Assembly: GCF_001884185.1 (NCBI RefSeq)
Contig: NZ_MAOE01000047.1
Location: 35,322 to 99,321, forward strand
Direction: 5' to 3'
Source of the DNA: Bacillus albus
GTDB lineage: Bacteria > Bacillota > Bacilli > Bacillales > Bacillaceae_G
Length of the DNA: 64,000 nt
Shown here one piece after another: positions 1 to 9,743 of this stretch; position 1 is the stretch's first letter, and every line of letters begins with the position of its first letter. The position numbers were made by a program, and so were the translations under genes. The notes under the pieces were generated by a model. It was not told the DNA's origin, made no database searches, and was given only the letters and a program-made list of their open reading frames with translations.

Positions 1-117
1 TATTATAGTACTTTTTCAAGCGCTCTTCCTTTTTTAGATAGAAAGTCTATTAATAACTAAACATCTAAGTTTAACTCATACATAATCCAATATACAAACT
101 ATCGGAGATGCAAACCT

Positions 118-1371
118 ATGGGAATATCTACTCTTTTATTAAATACCTTTATAATAATAATTTGTATCCTTAGCTACCACGTATTTTGGCTAGAATTTAA
201 AGAAAAAAAAACATGTAATAATATATTGATTTCTATCCTTGCCTCCATTGCTATTATTTTTTGCATGACTTTTCCTTTTCAGTTACATGCTGGATTTATT
301 TATGATTTACGTTTTATTCCTATCATTTTAGTTTTTCTCTATGGAAATACAAAAAATATTATTTTTATAGGAATTTTATATCTTTCTTATCGATTTTACT
401 TAGGCGGAAATGGCGTTCTTCCATCATTTATTATCTTTACTATTATTTCTGTTATAACAATGCTCTTCCATTACTTATTACCTCTATATGTTAAAGAAAA
501 AAAGATATTATTGAGCTTGCTTCTTATTTTAGTATGTACAACTTCACTTTCTATCTGCGGTATTGTAACTCAAATACATACAGGCAGTAAAATAGACTCT
601 ACTCTCATAGAATTTTTATTAAATTATATAATCATTAATATTTTCACAGTATTATTATCAGTATATTTAATAGAGGGAATGATTGAGAAATATAAAATGA
701 AAGAAAAGCTGCAACGGGCTGAAAAATTTTATATAGCTAGCGAACTAGCGGCGTCCATTGCACACGAAATTCACAATCCACTAACTACAGTACATGGATT
801 CACTCAATTGTTAAATGAAAAACATGCCTCTAAGCCAGCTCAAGATCAGTACTTAGAAATCATGTTAATTGAAATGCAGCAAATACAATCTACTATTAAT
901 AACTATTTATCTTTAACAAAACCACAGAACATCCTAAAGGAGAAAATAGATATTAATCATATTTTAAATCAAGTGAAAGACACTATTTCACCACTAGCTC
1001 TATCATACAAAGTTGAAATAAAACAAAATAGTACAGATCCCTTTTATATAAATGGAGACCCCGAAAAATTCAGACTCTGTCTAAACAACATCATACAAAA
1101 CGGAATTGAGGCCATGATAAATGGTGGCGTATTACAAATAAATATACAGAAAATAAAAGGGAACATTATAATCGATATTATTGATTCAGGGATTGGAATG
1201 TCTTCTCAGCAAATAAAGCGGATTGCTTTGCCATTCTATTCAACAACAGAAAAAGGGACTGGCCTTGGTACCATGATTGCTTATAGTGTTATTAAAGAGT
1301 TAAATGGTGATATAGAGATAGAGAGTGAATTAGGTAAGGGGACACGCTTTTCTATTAGTATCCCCTGCTAA
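118..1371 (+). CDS. Membrane sensor histidine kinase (sporulation-kinase type)
   Basis: A 417-residue protein with about six hydrophobic segments in residues 1-190, followed by a cytoplasmic kinase core. The phospho-acceptor motif is SIAHEIHNPLT with His at about residue 216. The ATPase part has an N box (LNNIIQNGIEAM), a G1 box (DSGIGM) and a G2 box (GTGLGT) close to the C-terminus. There is no PAS or HAMP domain, so sensing probably lies in the membrane part, as in 5TM-5TMR_LYT or KinB-like kinases. No response regulator gene adjoins it, which fits an orphan kinase feeding a phosphorelay such as Spo0F/Spo0A; that role is inference. A GGAG about 10 bases upstream supports the start. The signal sensed is unknown. 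Confidence 0.85.
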   Translation: MGISTLLLNTFIIIICILSYHVFWLEFKEKKTCNNILISILASIAIIFCMTFPFQLHAGFIYDLRFIPIILVFLYGNTKNIIFIGILYLSYRFYLGGNGVLPSFIIFTIISVITMLFHYLLPLYVKEKKILLSLLLILVCTTSLSICGIVTQIHTGSKIDSTLIEFLLNYIIINIFTVLLSVYLIEGMIEKYKMKEKLQRAEKFYIASELAASIAHEIHNPLTTVHGFTQLLNEKHASKPAQDQYLEIMLIEMQQIQSTINNYLSLTKPQNILKEKIDINHILNQVKDTISPLALSYKVEIKQNSTDPFYINGDPEKFRLCLNNIIQNGIEAMINGGVLQINIQKIKGNIIIDIIDSGIGMSSQQIKRIALPFYSTTEKGTGLGTMIAYSVIKELNGDIEIESELGKGTRFSISIPC

Positions 1372-1830
1372 TATGACGGAATTATTCGAATGATAAATTC
1401 TTTCTACTTAACTTATTAAATAAATTTCAAAAATGCTACTACTTGATTCATTAATTATCTTCATTTCGTAAATAAATTAAACGTAATAAGGACCAGATTA
1501 TATCTATTTTTACGGATATACTCTAGTCCTTTAATTAAATCAAATATACTTAAATTTTATTACTTTGCTCACATCTCTATGAAATCATAATTCATCGATT
1601 GTATCTCATTTACTGATTAGGTCTACTTAACTTCAAGATAAGATCTCTTGATACTTGATTTCTTAATATCATTAGATACATTACCTATAGTTATTTTTTT
1701 TATTTTAAATATTAAATTTTTAACATTCATAAAGATACCAATTTTTATCTTCATAACTGATATTGTAACCTGTATTACTTGATATAGACTTAAATTAATT
1801 TCCATTCATTGAAAGACAATTTCTCTTTTG
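1372..1830. other. Intergenic region with an imperfect hairpin
   Basis: No convincing gene. An imperfect inverted repeat at 1488-1531 (arms 1488-1497 and 1522-1531, with a second short pairing inside) lies between the convergent kinase and collagenase genes and could end either transcript. The T-run after it is weak. A 60-codon frame on the minus strand (1623-1805) lacks a ribosome site and has low-complexity composition, so it is not called. Confidence 0.45.
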
Positions 1831-4746
1831 CTATTTCACTTCTACCGTATAATTCCCTGTTCCTCCGCCATACTGATACACATGTAAATAATATTTCCCT
1901 GGATATGTGTAGTAACTTCCTACTAACTTATTCCCTTCTTGCTGGGCATACGTAACATAATTATTTAAATCCGCTTCTGAATAAAGAACCCAGTTTACTC
2001 CGATATTATTTTCCTTCGTTACATTAATTTGTAGGTTTTTCGCAGTTTCCACATTTATTTCAAAGTAATCACTCGTATCACCATTTCCTAAACTAGCACG
2101 TAAAACTTGATTTAATTGCAGTTTATTTGCTGTTTGGAATGAATTATTTGGCTCTTTTTCTACACTGTTATCTTCTTTCTTTTGAACCGTTACATTCGTT
2201 GTAACAGTATTCGTTAATCCTTTGTCGTCTGTTACTGTCAATTTTGCCGTGTACGTTCCTTCTTTTGTATACACGTGAGTTGGATTTTGTTCATTGCTTA
2301 CAGTACCATCACCAAACTCCCATTTATAAGCAACAATTTTTCCATCTTCATCTTTTGATCCATCGCTTTTAAACGAAATTGTTTCATTTAAAATTCCGTT
2401 ATATGGACCATTTATAACCGCAACTGGTGCTTTATTCACAGCACCTTCTTCTGTATTCATACCATGGAATACAACATCATATTCAAATTGTCCTGATGCA
2501 TTCACACGATAATTTACAAAGTAAGCTGTTACTGTTTTATAGCCTGTCCATTCTTTTGCACTTAAACGTTTTAACGTATCATTCACATTTTGTGTAATTG
2601 TTTTCCAGTCTTCATATTCCCCTTTTGCAGTAGTACCTGTGTACGTCCCTTGCAATGTAAATGTATTAAAGAACTGTGATTTATTTTTCTTAACCGATAC
2701 ATTACTTAATTTTGCTTCTGCTGTAATTTCTGCCGCAATATCTGAAACTGGTTTCGGTGCGTGAGTTGCTAAATAATCATCTGATACTAATGGAACATTA
2801 TATTTCTCACGGTTATCGACTAACATTTGCATATAGTCTTGATACTCTTTATTTAAATTCGCATCTTTACTTAAAGCAGAGCGGTATGCATCATATGCTG
2901 TTACATCATTTTTTCTAATAAGATCATGAATTTTGTCAAACATATCATATCTCTTATTGTACATGTACGATTGTAAAGCGAAGGAATAATTATAGAAATC
3001 CCACGTTCCATACTTTGCATTTAACGTCCGCTCTGCCGTATAACGTTCCGCTGGATTTGAAGATAATCCGCCAATAATGCTCTTTCTCGGTACAACATTA
3101 TCCGTTCTCGTTGCACCTGCAAAAAACTCAGCATTTCCTTCTTCAAACCAAGATAATCTCTCATTCTCATAAATCTTACCTTGGCCCCAAAGTCCTGGCA
3201 CTTCATATCTACCTTGTAAGTAATGCGTGAACTCATGTCGGAACAATTCTTCTAAACTATAAATACTTTCTTCTTGTGTACGTTCATAAGTAAAGAACGT
3301 GCCTGTTCCTTCTATATAAAGACCGCCGTTATTCGTTTCATACCCGTACAATTGACGGTTAAATTGATATTCAGCTGGACTATTATAAATAACCATTGTT
3401 AATACATCGTCAGGATTTCCTTTTTCTAAAGGTTGATCACTTTCAACCGTACGATGGAATTGTGCCTTCACTTCTTTTGCAGCCCAATATAGACGCTTTA
3501 CTTTTTCTTCTGTCACTTTATCTCCAGCTTTTAAAACAATTGCCCCATCATCAAACGTATACGTTTTCGGCAAATATTTTTTCTTTCCATCTTCTCGTAT
3601 TTGATCTAAATTCACAACATTTCCATTTGCATCTTTCCCGCCATAATTCGTCGAGATTTGCTCAGCCGCTACGAAATATTGCTCTCCTAAATACGGATAC
3701 ATTTTCATTGCGTCCGTTACAACTTGCAATCCTTTCGTTCCTGTACTATGGAATGTACCGAGTCTACCTGTATAATAAATACCATTATTAATTAACCATC
3801 CATTCTTCGCTGTTACCGTTCCAATTAATGCAAAACGACTTAATTCATTAATATAGCTATCAATTTTTTGGTACCACATTGTATCTTTCGGAGCTTTTCT
3901 CGTATCATACAAATACGATTGAATATCGTAGTCAACACCTTGCATAATATCGTAAATCGCATTTCCAGCTGAAAGATTGTCTACTAATGTAGAAAAATCA
4001 TCGTTATATTGTTTAAAGATTTTTGCAGCTACTGTTATCGTTTCCACATCACTCGAAGCATTTCCAATTAATTTTCCGTATGATGATACAACTCTATTTT
4101 GTTCTAACGTACCGAGTTTGAAATTCGGGTTATTCGCAATCGTTTTTAATGCAGGTAAGCATTTATCATGATAGCTCCGCTCATTTAGTTTACTTAATTC
4201 TGCATTATAAAATCCTAAATAAAACCCTGAGCGTAATACTTCTACTAAAGTCTCAATCCCTTTGGAATCATCTTTCGTATAAGCTTGTCCCTGCTGCTTC
4301 AATTTATCAATAATTGCCTGCATCCTACTATCATTTTGATAGAATGCAAGGCTATCCTTATTAAACTGAAATAGACCAGTAATTTGCTCCCAATCAATTG
4401 TTACAAGTAAATCTACTAACTGCTGATTGCTTAATTGATTCAATTCAGCAATTGTATAAGTTTTCGCTGCAGCTAATTGCTTACTTTCTTTTTTCACTTC
4501 AAGCGGTCTTTGCGACAAATCAGCAAATTGTAGCCTTTTCTCAAAAGACTTATTTTCCAGCACTTTTGATGAATGCGCTAATTCTTGCACTGGTAATTGT
4601 ACACCAACTGGCTCCATTTTGAGCACATTCCGATAAGAAACTTGCTCTCCCTTTGTACTTTCTGCCAATGTGCTCCCTTGGAAACTCCCTAACATGAAAC
4701 TAACAAAACTTACCCCTACTAACACTTTTTTTGAATAGCCTTTCAT
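1831..4746 (-). CDS. colA: Secreted microbial collagenase (peptidase family M9)
   Basis: A 971-residue secreted zinc protease that digests collagen. The order is signal peptide (MKGYSKK, hydrophobic stretch, cleavage near AES), a large N-terminal activator region, a catalytic domain with the zinc motif HEFTH at residues 504-508 and the downstream Glu helix (EEGNAEFFAG), a PKD domain (about 770-855, with YKWEFGDG), and a C-terminal PPC-type collagen-binding domain starting at EPNNSF. This is the standard M9 layout. The frame is open further upstream, but the ATG at 4746 has AGGGGAGAG just ahead and begins a proper signal peptide. Collagenases of this group often belong to the PlcR regulon. I found only half of a PlcR box upstream, so PlcR control is not supported here. 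Confidence 0.95.
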   Translation of the reverse strand: MKGYSKKVLVGVSFVSFMLGSFQGSTLAESTKGEQVSYRNVLKMEPVGVQLPVQELAHSSKVLENKSFEKRLQFADLSQRPLEVKKESKQLAAAKTYTIAELNQLSNQQLVDLLVTIDWEQITGLFQFNKDSLAFYQNDSRMQAIIDKLKQQGQAYTKDDSKGIETLVEVLRSGFYLGFYNAELSKLNERSYHDKCLPALKTIANNPNFKLGTLEQNRVVSSYGKLIGNASSDVETITVAAKIFKQYNDDFSTLVDNLSAGNAIYDIMQGVDYDIQSYLYDTRKAPKDTMWYQKIDSYINELSRFALIGTVTAKNGWLINNGIYYTGRLGTFHSTGTKGLQVVTDAMKMYPYLGEQYFVAAEQISTNYGGKDANGNVVNLDQIREDGKKKYLPKTYTFDDGAIVLKAGDKVTEEKVKRLYWAAKEVKAQFHRTVESDQPLEKGNPDDVLTMVIYNSPAEYQFNRQLYGYETNNGGLYIEGTGTFFTYERTQEESIYSLEELFRHEFTHYLQGRYEVPGLWGQGKIYENERLSWFEEGNAEFFAGATRTDNVVPRKSIIGGLSSNPAERYTAERTLNAKYGTWDFYNYSFALQSYMYNKRYDMFDKIHDLIRKNDVTAYDAYRSALSKDANLNKEYQDYMQMLVDNREKYNVPLVSDDYLATHAPKPVSDIAAEITAEAKLSNVSVKKNKSQFFNTFTLQGTYTGTTAKGEYEDWKTITQNVNDTLKRLSAKEWTGYKTVTAYFVNYRVNASGQFEYDVVFHGMNTEEGAVNKAPVAVINGPYNGILNETISFKSDGSKDEDGKIVAYKWEFGDGTVSNEQNPTHVYTKEGTYTAKLTVTDDKGLTNTVTTNVTVQKKEDNSVEKEPNNSFQTANKLQLNQVLRASLGNGDTSDYFEINVETAKNLQINVTKENNIGVNWVLYSEADLNNYVTYAQQEGNKLVGSYYTYPGKYYLHVYQYGGGTGNYTVEVK

Positions 4747-4894
4747 GCTCTCCCCTACCTTACATTTTTTAGTGTCCCGCACCATTATTTTACTATTCTT
4801 ACTTTTTATTCTGTATTGAGAAAAAATAAGAGAACGTTCACACATGTATCCATGCCTAGCAAAATTAACACTTGACTTTATGTGAATTTTATAT

Positions 4895-4936
4895 CAAAAA
4901 AAGATAGATAATAGCGAATTTCCTGCTACATCTATC
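4895..4936 (-). terminator. Rho-independent terminator of the mgtC-like gene
   Basis: On the minus strand the outer arms GATAGAT/ATCTATC and inner arms TAGC/GCTA form a hairpin followed by seven T, just after the stop at 4950. Confidence 0.75.
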
Positions 4937-4949
4937 CTCGTTTTCAACG

Positions 4950-5627
4950 CTATGATTTTAACTTTATAAACGTAACTTCCGGTAATGTTTGCATATGCTG
5001 AATCAACTCATTCTTTTCTTCTGACGATATATTTTTCAGCTGCATCCCTACCATATAAGCTATTTCTGTACCTTTCTGTAATGCTTCCACTTCATATGAA
5101 AGTATTGGAATGCCGTTCACTTGTAGCGTTTCTACTATTTGTTGTACCGCTTCATGTTTATTTATATGTATTTGCACCGTTATGTTTTGAGGAAATAAAA
5201 ATTGCACCTTAAAAATACGGCTTACAATCTCTAAACCAATTAAAACGAGAATCGTCGCCCCAATTCCTACTACATACATGCCAGCCCCAATTGCTAATCC
5301 AATTCCTGCTGTAGCCCATAAACCAGCCGCTGTCGTTAATCCTTTCACCGCCTGCTTTTGAATAATAATTGTACCTGCACCTAAAAACCCTACTCCACTA
5401 ACAACTTGCGCTGCAATACGGCTTGGATCAAGAGCCATATGTTCTTCATTCATAATATCTGAAAAAGCATATTTCGAAACGACCATTATTAAAGCACTCC
5501 CTACCGCTACTAGGAAATGTGTTTTTAACCCCGCCTCTTTTGATCGAATTTCCCTTTCAATACCGATTATCGCTCCTAACAAACCCGCAACACCGATTCG
5601 TATAATTAAATCAACATTTACACTCAC
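4950..5627 (-). CDS. MgtC/SapB family membrane protein
   Basis: A 225-residue protein. The first 140 residues hold about five hydrophobic segments with the family signature GLLGAIIGIEREIRSKEAGLK and the Gly-rich GVGFLGAGTI region. The last 80 residues look like the soluble ACT-like domain of longer MgtC proteins. MgtC homologues are linked to growth at low Mg2+ and, in pathogens, to modulation of the F-type ATP synthase; the role here is unknown. The GTG at 5627 is chosen because a GGGGGGAAGGG ribosome site precedes it. Upstream in-frame ATGs have none. The gene is monocistronic, with its own terminator. Confidence 0.88.
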   Translation of the reverse strand: MSVNVDLIIRIGVAGLLGAIIGIEREIRSKEAGLKTHFLVAVGSALIMVVSKYAFSDIMNEEHMALDPSRIAAQVVSGVGFLGAGTIIIQKQAVKGLTTAAGLWATAGIGLAIGAGMYVVGIGATILVLIGLEIVSRIFKVQFLFPQNITVQIHINKHEAVQQIVETLQVNGIPILSYEVEALQKGTEIAYMVGMQLKNISSEEKNELIQHMQTLPEVTFIKLKS

Positions 5628-5735
5628 GAGCCCTTCCCCCCTTTCGTTCATTATAGATAAATAAAACAAAAATTATCACATACATCTATTTATTAATATG
5701 AGAGAATCCTACCAAAATACACTTAATACCTCGGT

Positions 5736-5772
5736 CATTTTATGTTAATATTTTAAATATTAACATAAAATG
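5736..5772. repeat. Perfect AT-rich palindrome, 18-bp arms
   Basis: Arms 5736-5753 and 5755-5772 are exact reverse complements separated by one base. It lies between the divergent mgtC-like and GNAT genes and is not followed by a clear U-run, so an operator or cruciform-type site is as likely as a terminator. Confidence 0.8.
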
Positions 5773-5850
5773 AATAACTTCTAATTTTAAAACTCCACTC
5801 ATTTTCTTAAAAAATAAAGGTGGATTACATGAAATGAGGTTGAGAAAGTT

Positions 5851-5865
5851 AAGAAAACGCTTACA
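5851..5865 (+). promoter_or_regulatory. Candidate cre (CcpA) site
   Basis: AAGAAAACGCTTACA matches the catabolite-response consensus WTGNAANCGNWNNCW at all fixed positions but one. It lies 54 bases ahead of the downstream GNAT start, a place where CcpA could act on that gene. Confidence 0.4.
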
Positions 5866-5918
5866 TTTTATATCGTAATTTTTTATACATACTACATAAA
5901 TAAAGGAGCTTATTAACA

Positions 5919-6437
5919 ATGAACGTCTCTTTACTTACACCTACTACTGATTTACAAGAGGAATACTTAGATTTTTATAACGAATGGAAAGATAGCGGTG
6001 AAACGATGATTCCATGGGTTATCTCAAAAGACCCCTCTAATTTCACGGCAATGATTCAAGAACTTCACGATGCGCATAACGGAATAAACCTTCCCGAATC
6101 TTGGGTACCAGACTCTACGTATTGGCTCGTTACAGATAATAATAGAATTATAGGCGCTGTTAATATACGTCATAGTTTAACCAAACATTTATTTAACGCT
6201 GGCGGTCATATCGGTTATGGCATTCGCCCTTCCGAAAGAAGAAAAGGTTATGCTACGAAGTTATTAGAATTATCACTAGAAAAAACGAAGGAATTAAACA
6301 TCGAGAAAGTACTTGTCGTTTGTGACGAAGTGAATACAGCTTCCGAAAAAACAATTTTACATAACGGTGGGCTTCGTGATGATGATTTTACTGAGGAAGA
6401 TGGGAATGTAGTAAGACGGTTTTGGATCGAGCTATGA
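5919..6437 (+). CDS. GNAT family N-acetyltransferase
   Basis: A 172-residue single-domain acetyltransferase. The acetyl-CoA pyrophosphate loop is in the stretch IGYGIRPSERRKGYATKLL (about residues 106-124), preceded by the beta strands WLVTDNNRIIGAVNIR and followed by a C-terminal NGGLRDDD segment. These are typical of RimJ/RimL-like or small-molecule acetyltransferases; the substrate cannot be told. AAGGAG lies 10 bases ahead of the ATG. The stop overlaps the start of the next, frameshifted acetyltransferase (ATGA), so the two were probably one operon. Confidence 0.88.
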   Translation: MNVSLLTPTTDLQEEYLDFYNEWKDSGETMIPWVISKDPSNFTAMIQELHDAHNGINLPESWVPDSTYWLVTDNNRIIGAVNIRHSLTKHLFNAGGHIGYGIRPSERRKGYATKLLELSLEKTKELNIEKVLVVCDEVNTASEKTILHNGGLRDDDFTEEDGNVVRRFWIEL

Positions 6438-7350
6438 AGAATCCCCCCATAAACCTACTCTTGTTATAGAGAAATATAGTAGCAGCAATGAGCTACAAGT
6501 AAAACAACTTATTAATTTATACAATGAAGAATCGTATCTATTTAACTTATTACGAGATAATAAAACAAAATGTGCGTATGTTGCCTACTATATAAAAGAT
6601 GTAGTAGGCGTCTTTTTCACCTGGAACAGTAACTCTCATCCATACTGCACATACTTTCGAATATATGCGGATCCTTTCTATTCAGAGCTACATATAGAAC
6701 AATTTTTATTAAACGAGATTCAAAAACGAGAAAACTTCAAACTACCATTACAAACCTCTATATGGGAAACATCAGCTCATTTAAAAGCTTTTTTTGAAGA
6801 ACATAATTTTATGGAAATCCGAAGAACATATATGCCAATATTAGACGTACAAAAAATCATACCTATCAGAACAACGCTTCATTCAAACTATCATGTACAA
6901 ACCTTATCAAACATCTTATCCAATAATAGCTTCTTTGAAAAACTAGCTCACTTAGTAAAAATGAATTATGAAGATACTCACTTAGCAAATCCGGTTGCCT
7001 CATACCCGCTAGAAATTTGGAAAGAAAAGATCTTAGCTGATGACATATTACTAAATGGGAGCTTTGTAATGATAGATGAAGAGACTGAAATTATTGCGTA
7101 CTCTTTCCTCCATACATCGGAAAAGGAAAATACGGTAGAACTAGGATGGTGCGGGACTCACACTACAGAAAATGTCCCCTTGTTGAAACAGCTCGTTTTC
7201 AAACAAGCTATGTATGCAAATAAACACGGTTATTCTTTCATTCAAGGTGAATTCGATTCAACGAGTATATATGCAATGGAGATATTAAAATCCTTTCCTT
7301 TCAATCCTTGTGCTACTTGGATTACGTATCAAAAAGAAGCCGGAAAGTGA
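6434..7350 (+). pseudogene. Frameshifted GNAT acetyltransferase (C6 tract)
   Basis: An ATG at 6434 overlaps the stop of the previous gene, but its frame ends after 11 codons. A different frame is open from 6415 to 7350 with no usable start until an internal ATG at 6811. Adding one C to the run of six at 6443-6448 joins the two into a single product of about 305 residues (MKNPPHKPTLVIEKYS...). The upstream part is clearly coding (for example AYVAYYIKDVVGVFFTW), and the downstream part has a second GNAT-like fold (IAYSFLHTSEKENTVELGW). It could be a real frameshift, phase variation at the C tract, or a sequencing error. A shortened product from 6811 would lack half of the protein. Confidence 0.75.
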
Positions 7351-7374
7351 TTATACACTTTCCGGCTTCTTTTA
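7334..7374. terminator. Bidirectional terminator
   Basis: A perfect 16-bp stem (7334-7349 with 7356-7371) lies between the convergent GNAT and dioxygenase genes, with T-rich flanks on both strands. It overlaps the GNAT stop codon. Confidence 0.9.
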
Positions 7375-8280
7375 TACAGCTTCTATTTCAAACTGGACTG
7401 TAATACCACTAGGATCTACTACAGTAAATCCATTTAAAATCTCATTTATTTCATGTTGTTTTTCTATTAATCTTCCTTTCACTTCCTCTAACGCTTCTTT
7501 ATGCGGTAATACAATTGTATACACTTTAAGTCCAGTAGCATGTGCGGGTGGGTGTGGATTATTTACTCCGTTCCATGTATTTGCACCTATATGGTGATGA
7601 TATCCTCCTGCAGAAATGAATAAGCAGTCATCTTCGCGTTGTTGCACTTCAAATCCTACTGTCTCTACATAAAACTCGTGTGATCTCTCGACATCAGCCA
7701 TTCGTAAATGTACGTGCCCAACGATAGTATTAGCCGGTAATCCATCAACTTCATAATCAACGAGTGTTGCTAGCTCCTTTAAATCTAGCGGGGTACTTCC
7801 TCCTGGCCCTTCTCCCCATTGATCTCGCGGACGGTCTGCATAAATCTCAATACCATTCCCCTCTAAGTCTTGTAAATAAAACGCTTCGCTATACGTATGA
7901 TCACTTGCACTATTAAACCTTGAAATTGGTAAAATTTCATTTGAATATGTATAACGTCCCTCTTGCTCAGCCGGACTATCAATTACATTCTTATTACGAA
8001 TCACACCAAATAACGCCGAAGCAAATGCCTCACGAGTCGGAACTAAAAAGGCTACATGATATATACCAGTCGTACGCGGTTCTTGCAGTACCCCACCCTC
8101 TAACTTTTCAAGAACAAGTAGCGTACTCTTGCCACCTTTTCCAGCTAAATATACTTTTTTTTCCTCTTGTTTAATTACTTCTAGTCCTACTACATTCTCA
8201 TAAAAAGCAATTTGCCGCTCTAAATCTTTCACTTTAAATTCAACATGACCAATACGTGTTTTCGGATGAATTTGTACCAT
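7372..8280 (-). CDS. Two-domain VOC protein, catechol 2,3-dioxygenase (CatE) type
   Basis: A 302-residue protein with two vicinal-oxygen-chelate halves, starting at IGHVEFKVKDLERQIAFY and IVGHVHLRMADVERSHEFY. The second half has the ligand-type residues of extradiol dioxygenases: GHVHL, YHHHIG and a late FEIE. The segment DLEGNGIEIYADRPRDQW is shared with Bacillus CatE (YfiE), a catechol-2,3-dioxygenase. It probably opens an aromatic ring or handles a quinone-like compound. The ATG at 8280 follows GGAG by 6 bases; an ATG 12 bases upstream overlaps that ribosome site and is rejected. Flanking terminators show it is transcribed alone. Confidence 0.85.
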   Translation of the reverse strand: MVQIHPKTRIGHVEFKVKDLERQIAFYENVVGLEVIKQEEKKVYLAGKGGKSTLLVLEKLEGGVLQEPRTTGIYHVAFLVPTREAFASALFGVIRNKNVIDSPAEQEGRYTYSNEILPISRFNSASDHTYSEAFYLQDLEGNGIEIYADRPRDQWGEGPGGSTPLDLKELATLVDYEVDGLPANTIVGHVHLRMADVERSHEFYVETVGFEVQQREDDCLFISAGGYHHHIGANTWNGVNNPHPPAHATGLKVYTIVLPHKEALEEVKGRLIEKQHEINEILNGFTVVDPSGITVQFEIEAV

Positions 8281-8409
8281 GAATAACTCCATCTCCTTAT
8301 ACCGATATTTTCCTATTTCATATAACCGTTACTATGAAGGATACAGCTAAATTCCTCCTATGTAAATAAGAAAAGTCAGAATTTATACACATTTTTATTT
8401 TCGTAATAA

Positions 8410-8446
8410 AAAAGTCACCTCTTCTAGCTTTTAGAAAAGGTGACTT
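8410..8446 (-). terminator. Terminator of the VanW-family gene
   Basis: The arms AAAGTCACCT and AGGTGACTTT form a stem. On the minus strand it is followed by a T-rich tail. Confidence 0.85.
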
Positions 8447-8454
8447 TATAATTC

Positions 8455-9366
8455 TTATTTCATTTTATGTACTTCAGCAACTAACTTTCCGCCTTGAATA
8501 CCCATATAAAGTTTTACAGGTGCATCATTCGTGTTTTCAAACACTAAGTCTAAGTATGGATAAGCAATTGTAGCATCTCTTCCTTGTGGAACATAACCTA
8601 CCGTTTTAGAGTGTGTCGTTCTCTCTACCATTTTCAAACCAGCTTGATCTGCTGCATTATATAATGTTGATGATGTTTGACAAACACCACCGCCATATCC
8701 ATCTACTAACTTACCATCTACAATTTCTTTTCCTAATTGATATCCTTTATCCGGTGTTGTATCACCAATTAATGCATTGAAAGAGAAACTGTCTCCTTTT
8801 GCTAATACAACTCCATTTATGCTCGCTGCTGACAAACGAATATTCTCAATACGTCCACCTGTTGAGCCACCTAAATTCGTTTCATATCTACCAATTACCG
8901 TGCCACTTCCTTGCGCATCACTTAATGTAGCGGTAGGTTTTTTCTCAACAATAGGTAACTGATATGAAGAATCCCACATACCTACGTTTAATAATTTATT
9001 TACTAACTCTTTTTCCATTAATTCAAAAGAAGGCTTTCCTTCTTGCCAACTTCCGTCAGGTCCTAAACGTGAAGGGACCATCTTTTTGTCAACACTTTTC
9101 CCAACTTCCCTAGCAACCTTCTCAACTGATTTTTTAAATTTTGCTTCATCTTCAAAATAGCCTAGACTCGATAAATCTAGCTTTTTCACTTCCGTACCTG
9201 TACGACCATCTACTAAACTAATAGAATCCTGTACTTCTGCTTTAGCCTCTACCGTGTGGCCACCAATATCACTTACTAACGCAACATCACTAACTTTTGT
9301 ACCACAGCCACTCACTACAGCTACACATAACACCCCAACTAATATACCCTTTACTTTACGGAACAA
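8455..9366 (-). CDS. VanW family lipoprotein
   Basis: A 303-residue protein with a lipoprotein signal (MFRKVKGILVGVLCVAVVSGC, lipobox VSGC with Cys at about residue 21). A middle region of about 100 residues is followed by a C-terminal VanW domain (about 155-300). Typical VanW marks are RIENIRLSAASING, LAKGDSFSFNALIG and DGYGGGVCQTSSTLYNAA. VanW was named from vancomycin-resistance clusters, but its biochemical role is not settled, and similar Bacillus proteins sit at the cell surface. No van genes are near, so it should not be read as a resistance gene. It is transcribed alone. Confidence 0.88.
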   Translation of the reverse strand: MFRKVKGILVGVLCVAVVSGCGTKVSDVALVSDIGGHTVEAKAEVQDSISLVDGRTGTEVKKLDLSSLGYFEDEAKFKKSVEKVAREVGKSVDKKMVPSRLGPDGSWQEGKPSFELMEKELVNKLLNVGMWDSSYQLPIVEKKPTATLSDAQGSGTVIGRYETNLGGSTGGRIENIRLSAASINGVVLAKGDSFSFNALIGDTTPDKGYQLGKEIVDGKLVDGYGGGVCQTSSTLYNAADQAGLKMVERTTHSKTVGYVPQGRDATIAYPYLDLVFENTNDAPVKLYMGIQGGKLVAEVHKMK

Positions 9367-9743
9367 TATACTCTCCCCTTTTTCCCAATAGTACTTTTAT
9401 GTATTATTTCATTTTTATGTATGTTTTGTTACAATCATTTTACAATATATTTATAAAATGTTACAAGTTATTTTTTACTCTATATAAATTACTCTTTTCT
9501 TTTCCAAATGTCTATACATATTTACATAAAAGTTTGAGTTTAATAGAATTTTAACTTTTATGTGACTCCATTTCATTATCCAGTATATACCATCTAACGA
9601 ACGAAACACAAATGTAAAACACCATATTCGCATTTACAAAAAAACATCCTGTGAACATAAATAGGTATTTGCCGTGCCACACTCCGCTTTTACACATACA
9701 TTATGGTGAATTAACCTATTTTAAAGAAATGGAGGATGTTTTT
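9367..9743. other. Intergenic region between VanW and coat-like genes
   Basis: An AT-rich spacer of about 380 bases between divergent genes. No coding frame with a ribosome site is present. The only marked signal is a sigma-K-like -10 near its right end. Confidence 0.6.
9695..9703 (+). promoter_or_regulatory. Candidate sigma-K -10 element
   Basis: CATACATTA fits the sigma-K -10 consensus CATANNNTA. A possible AC -35 element lies about 14 bases upstream, a little closer than usual. It would place transcription start about 33 bases ahead of the coat-like gene. Confidence 0.4.

Noticed and set aside
1623-1805. 60-codon frame on the minus strand rich in Ile and Lys
   Set aside because: No ribosome site, AT-driven composition, and no neighbour relationship; treated as non-coding.
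4747-4900. PlcR box ahead of the collagenase gene
   Set aside because: Only one half (CATA side) of the TATGNAN4TNCATA consensus is present; four or more fixed positions are wrong.
8455-9366. Vancomycin resistance determinant (vanW)
   Set aside because: VanW-domain lipoproteins are common in Bacillus chromosomes, and no vanA/B, vanH or vanX genes are present.
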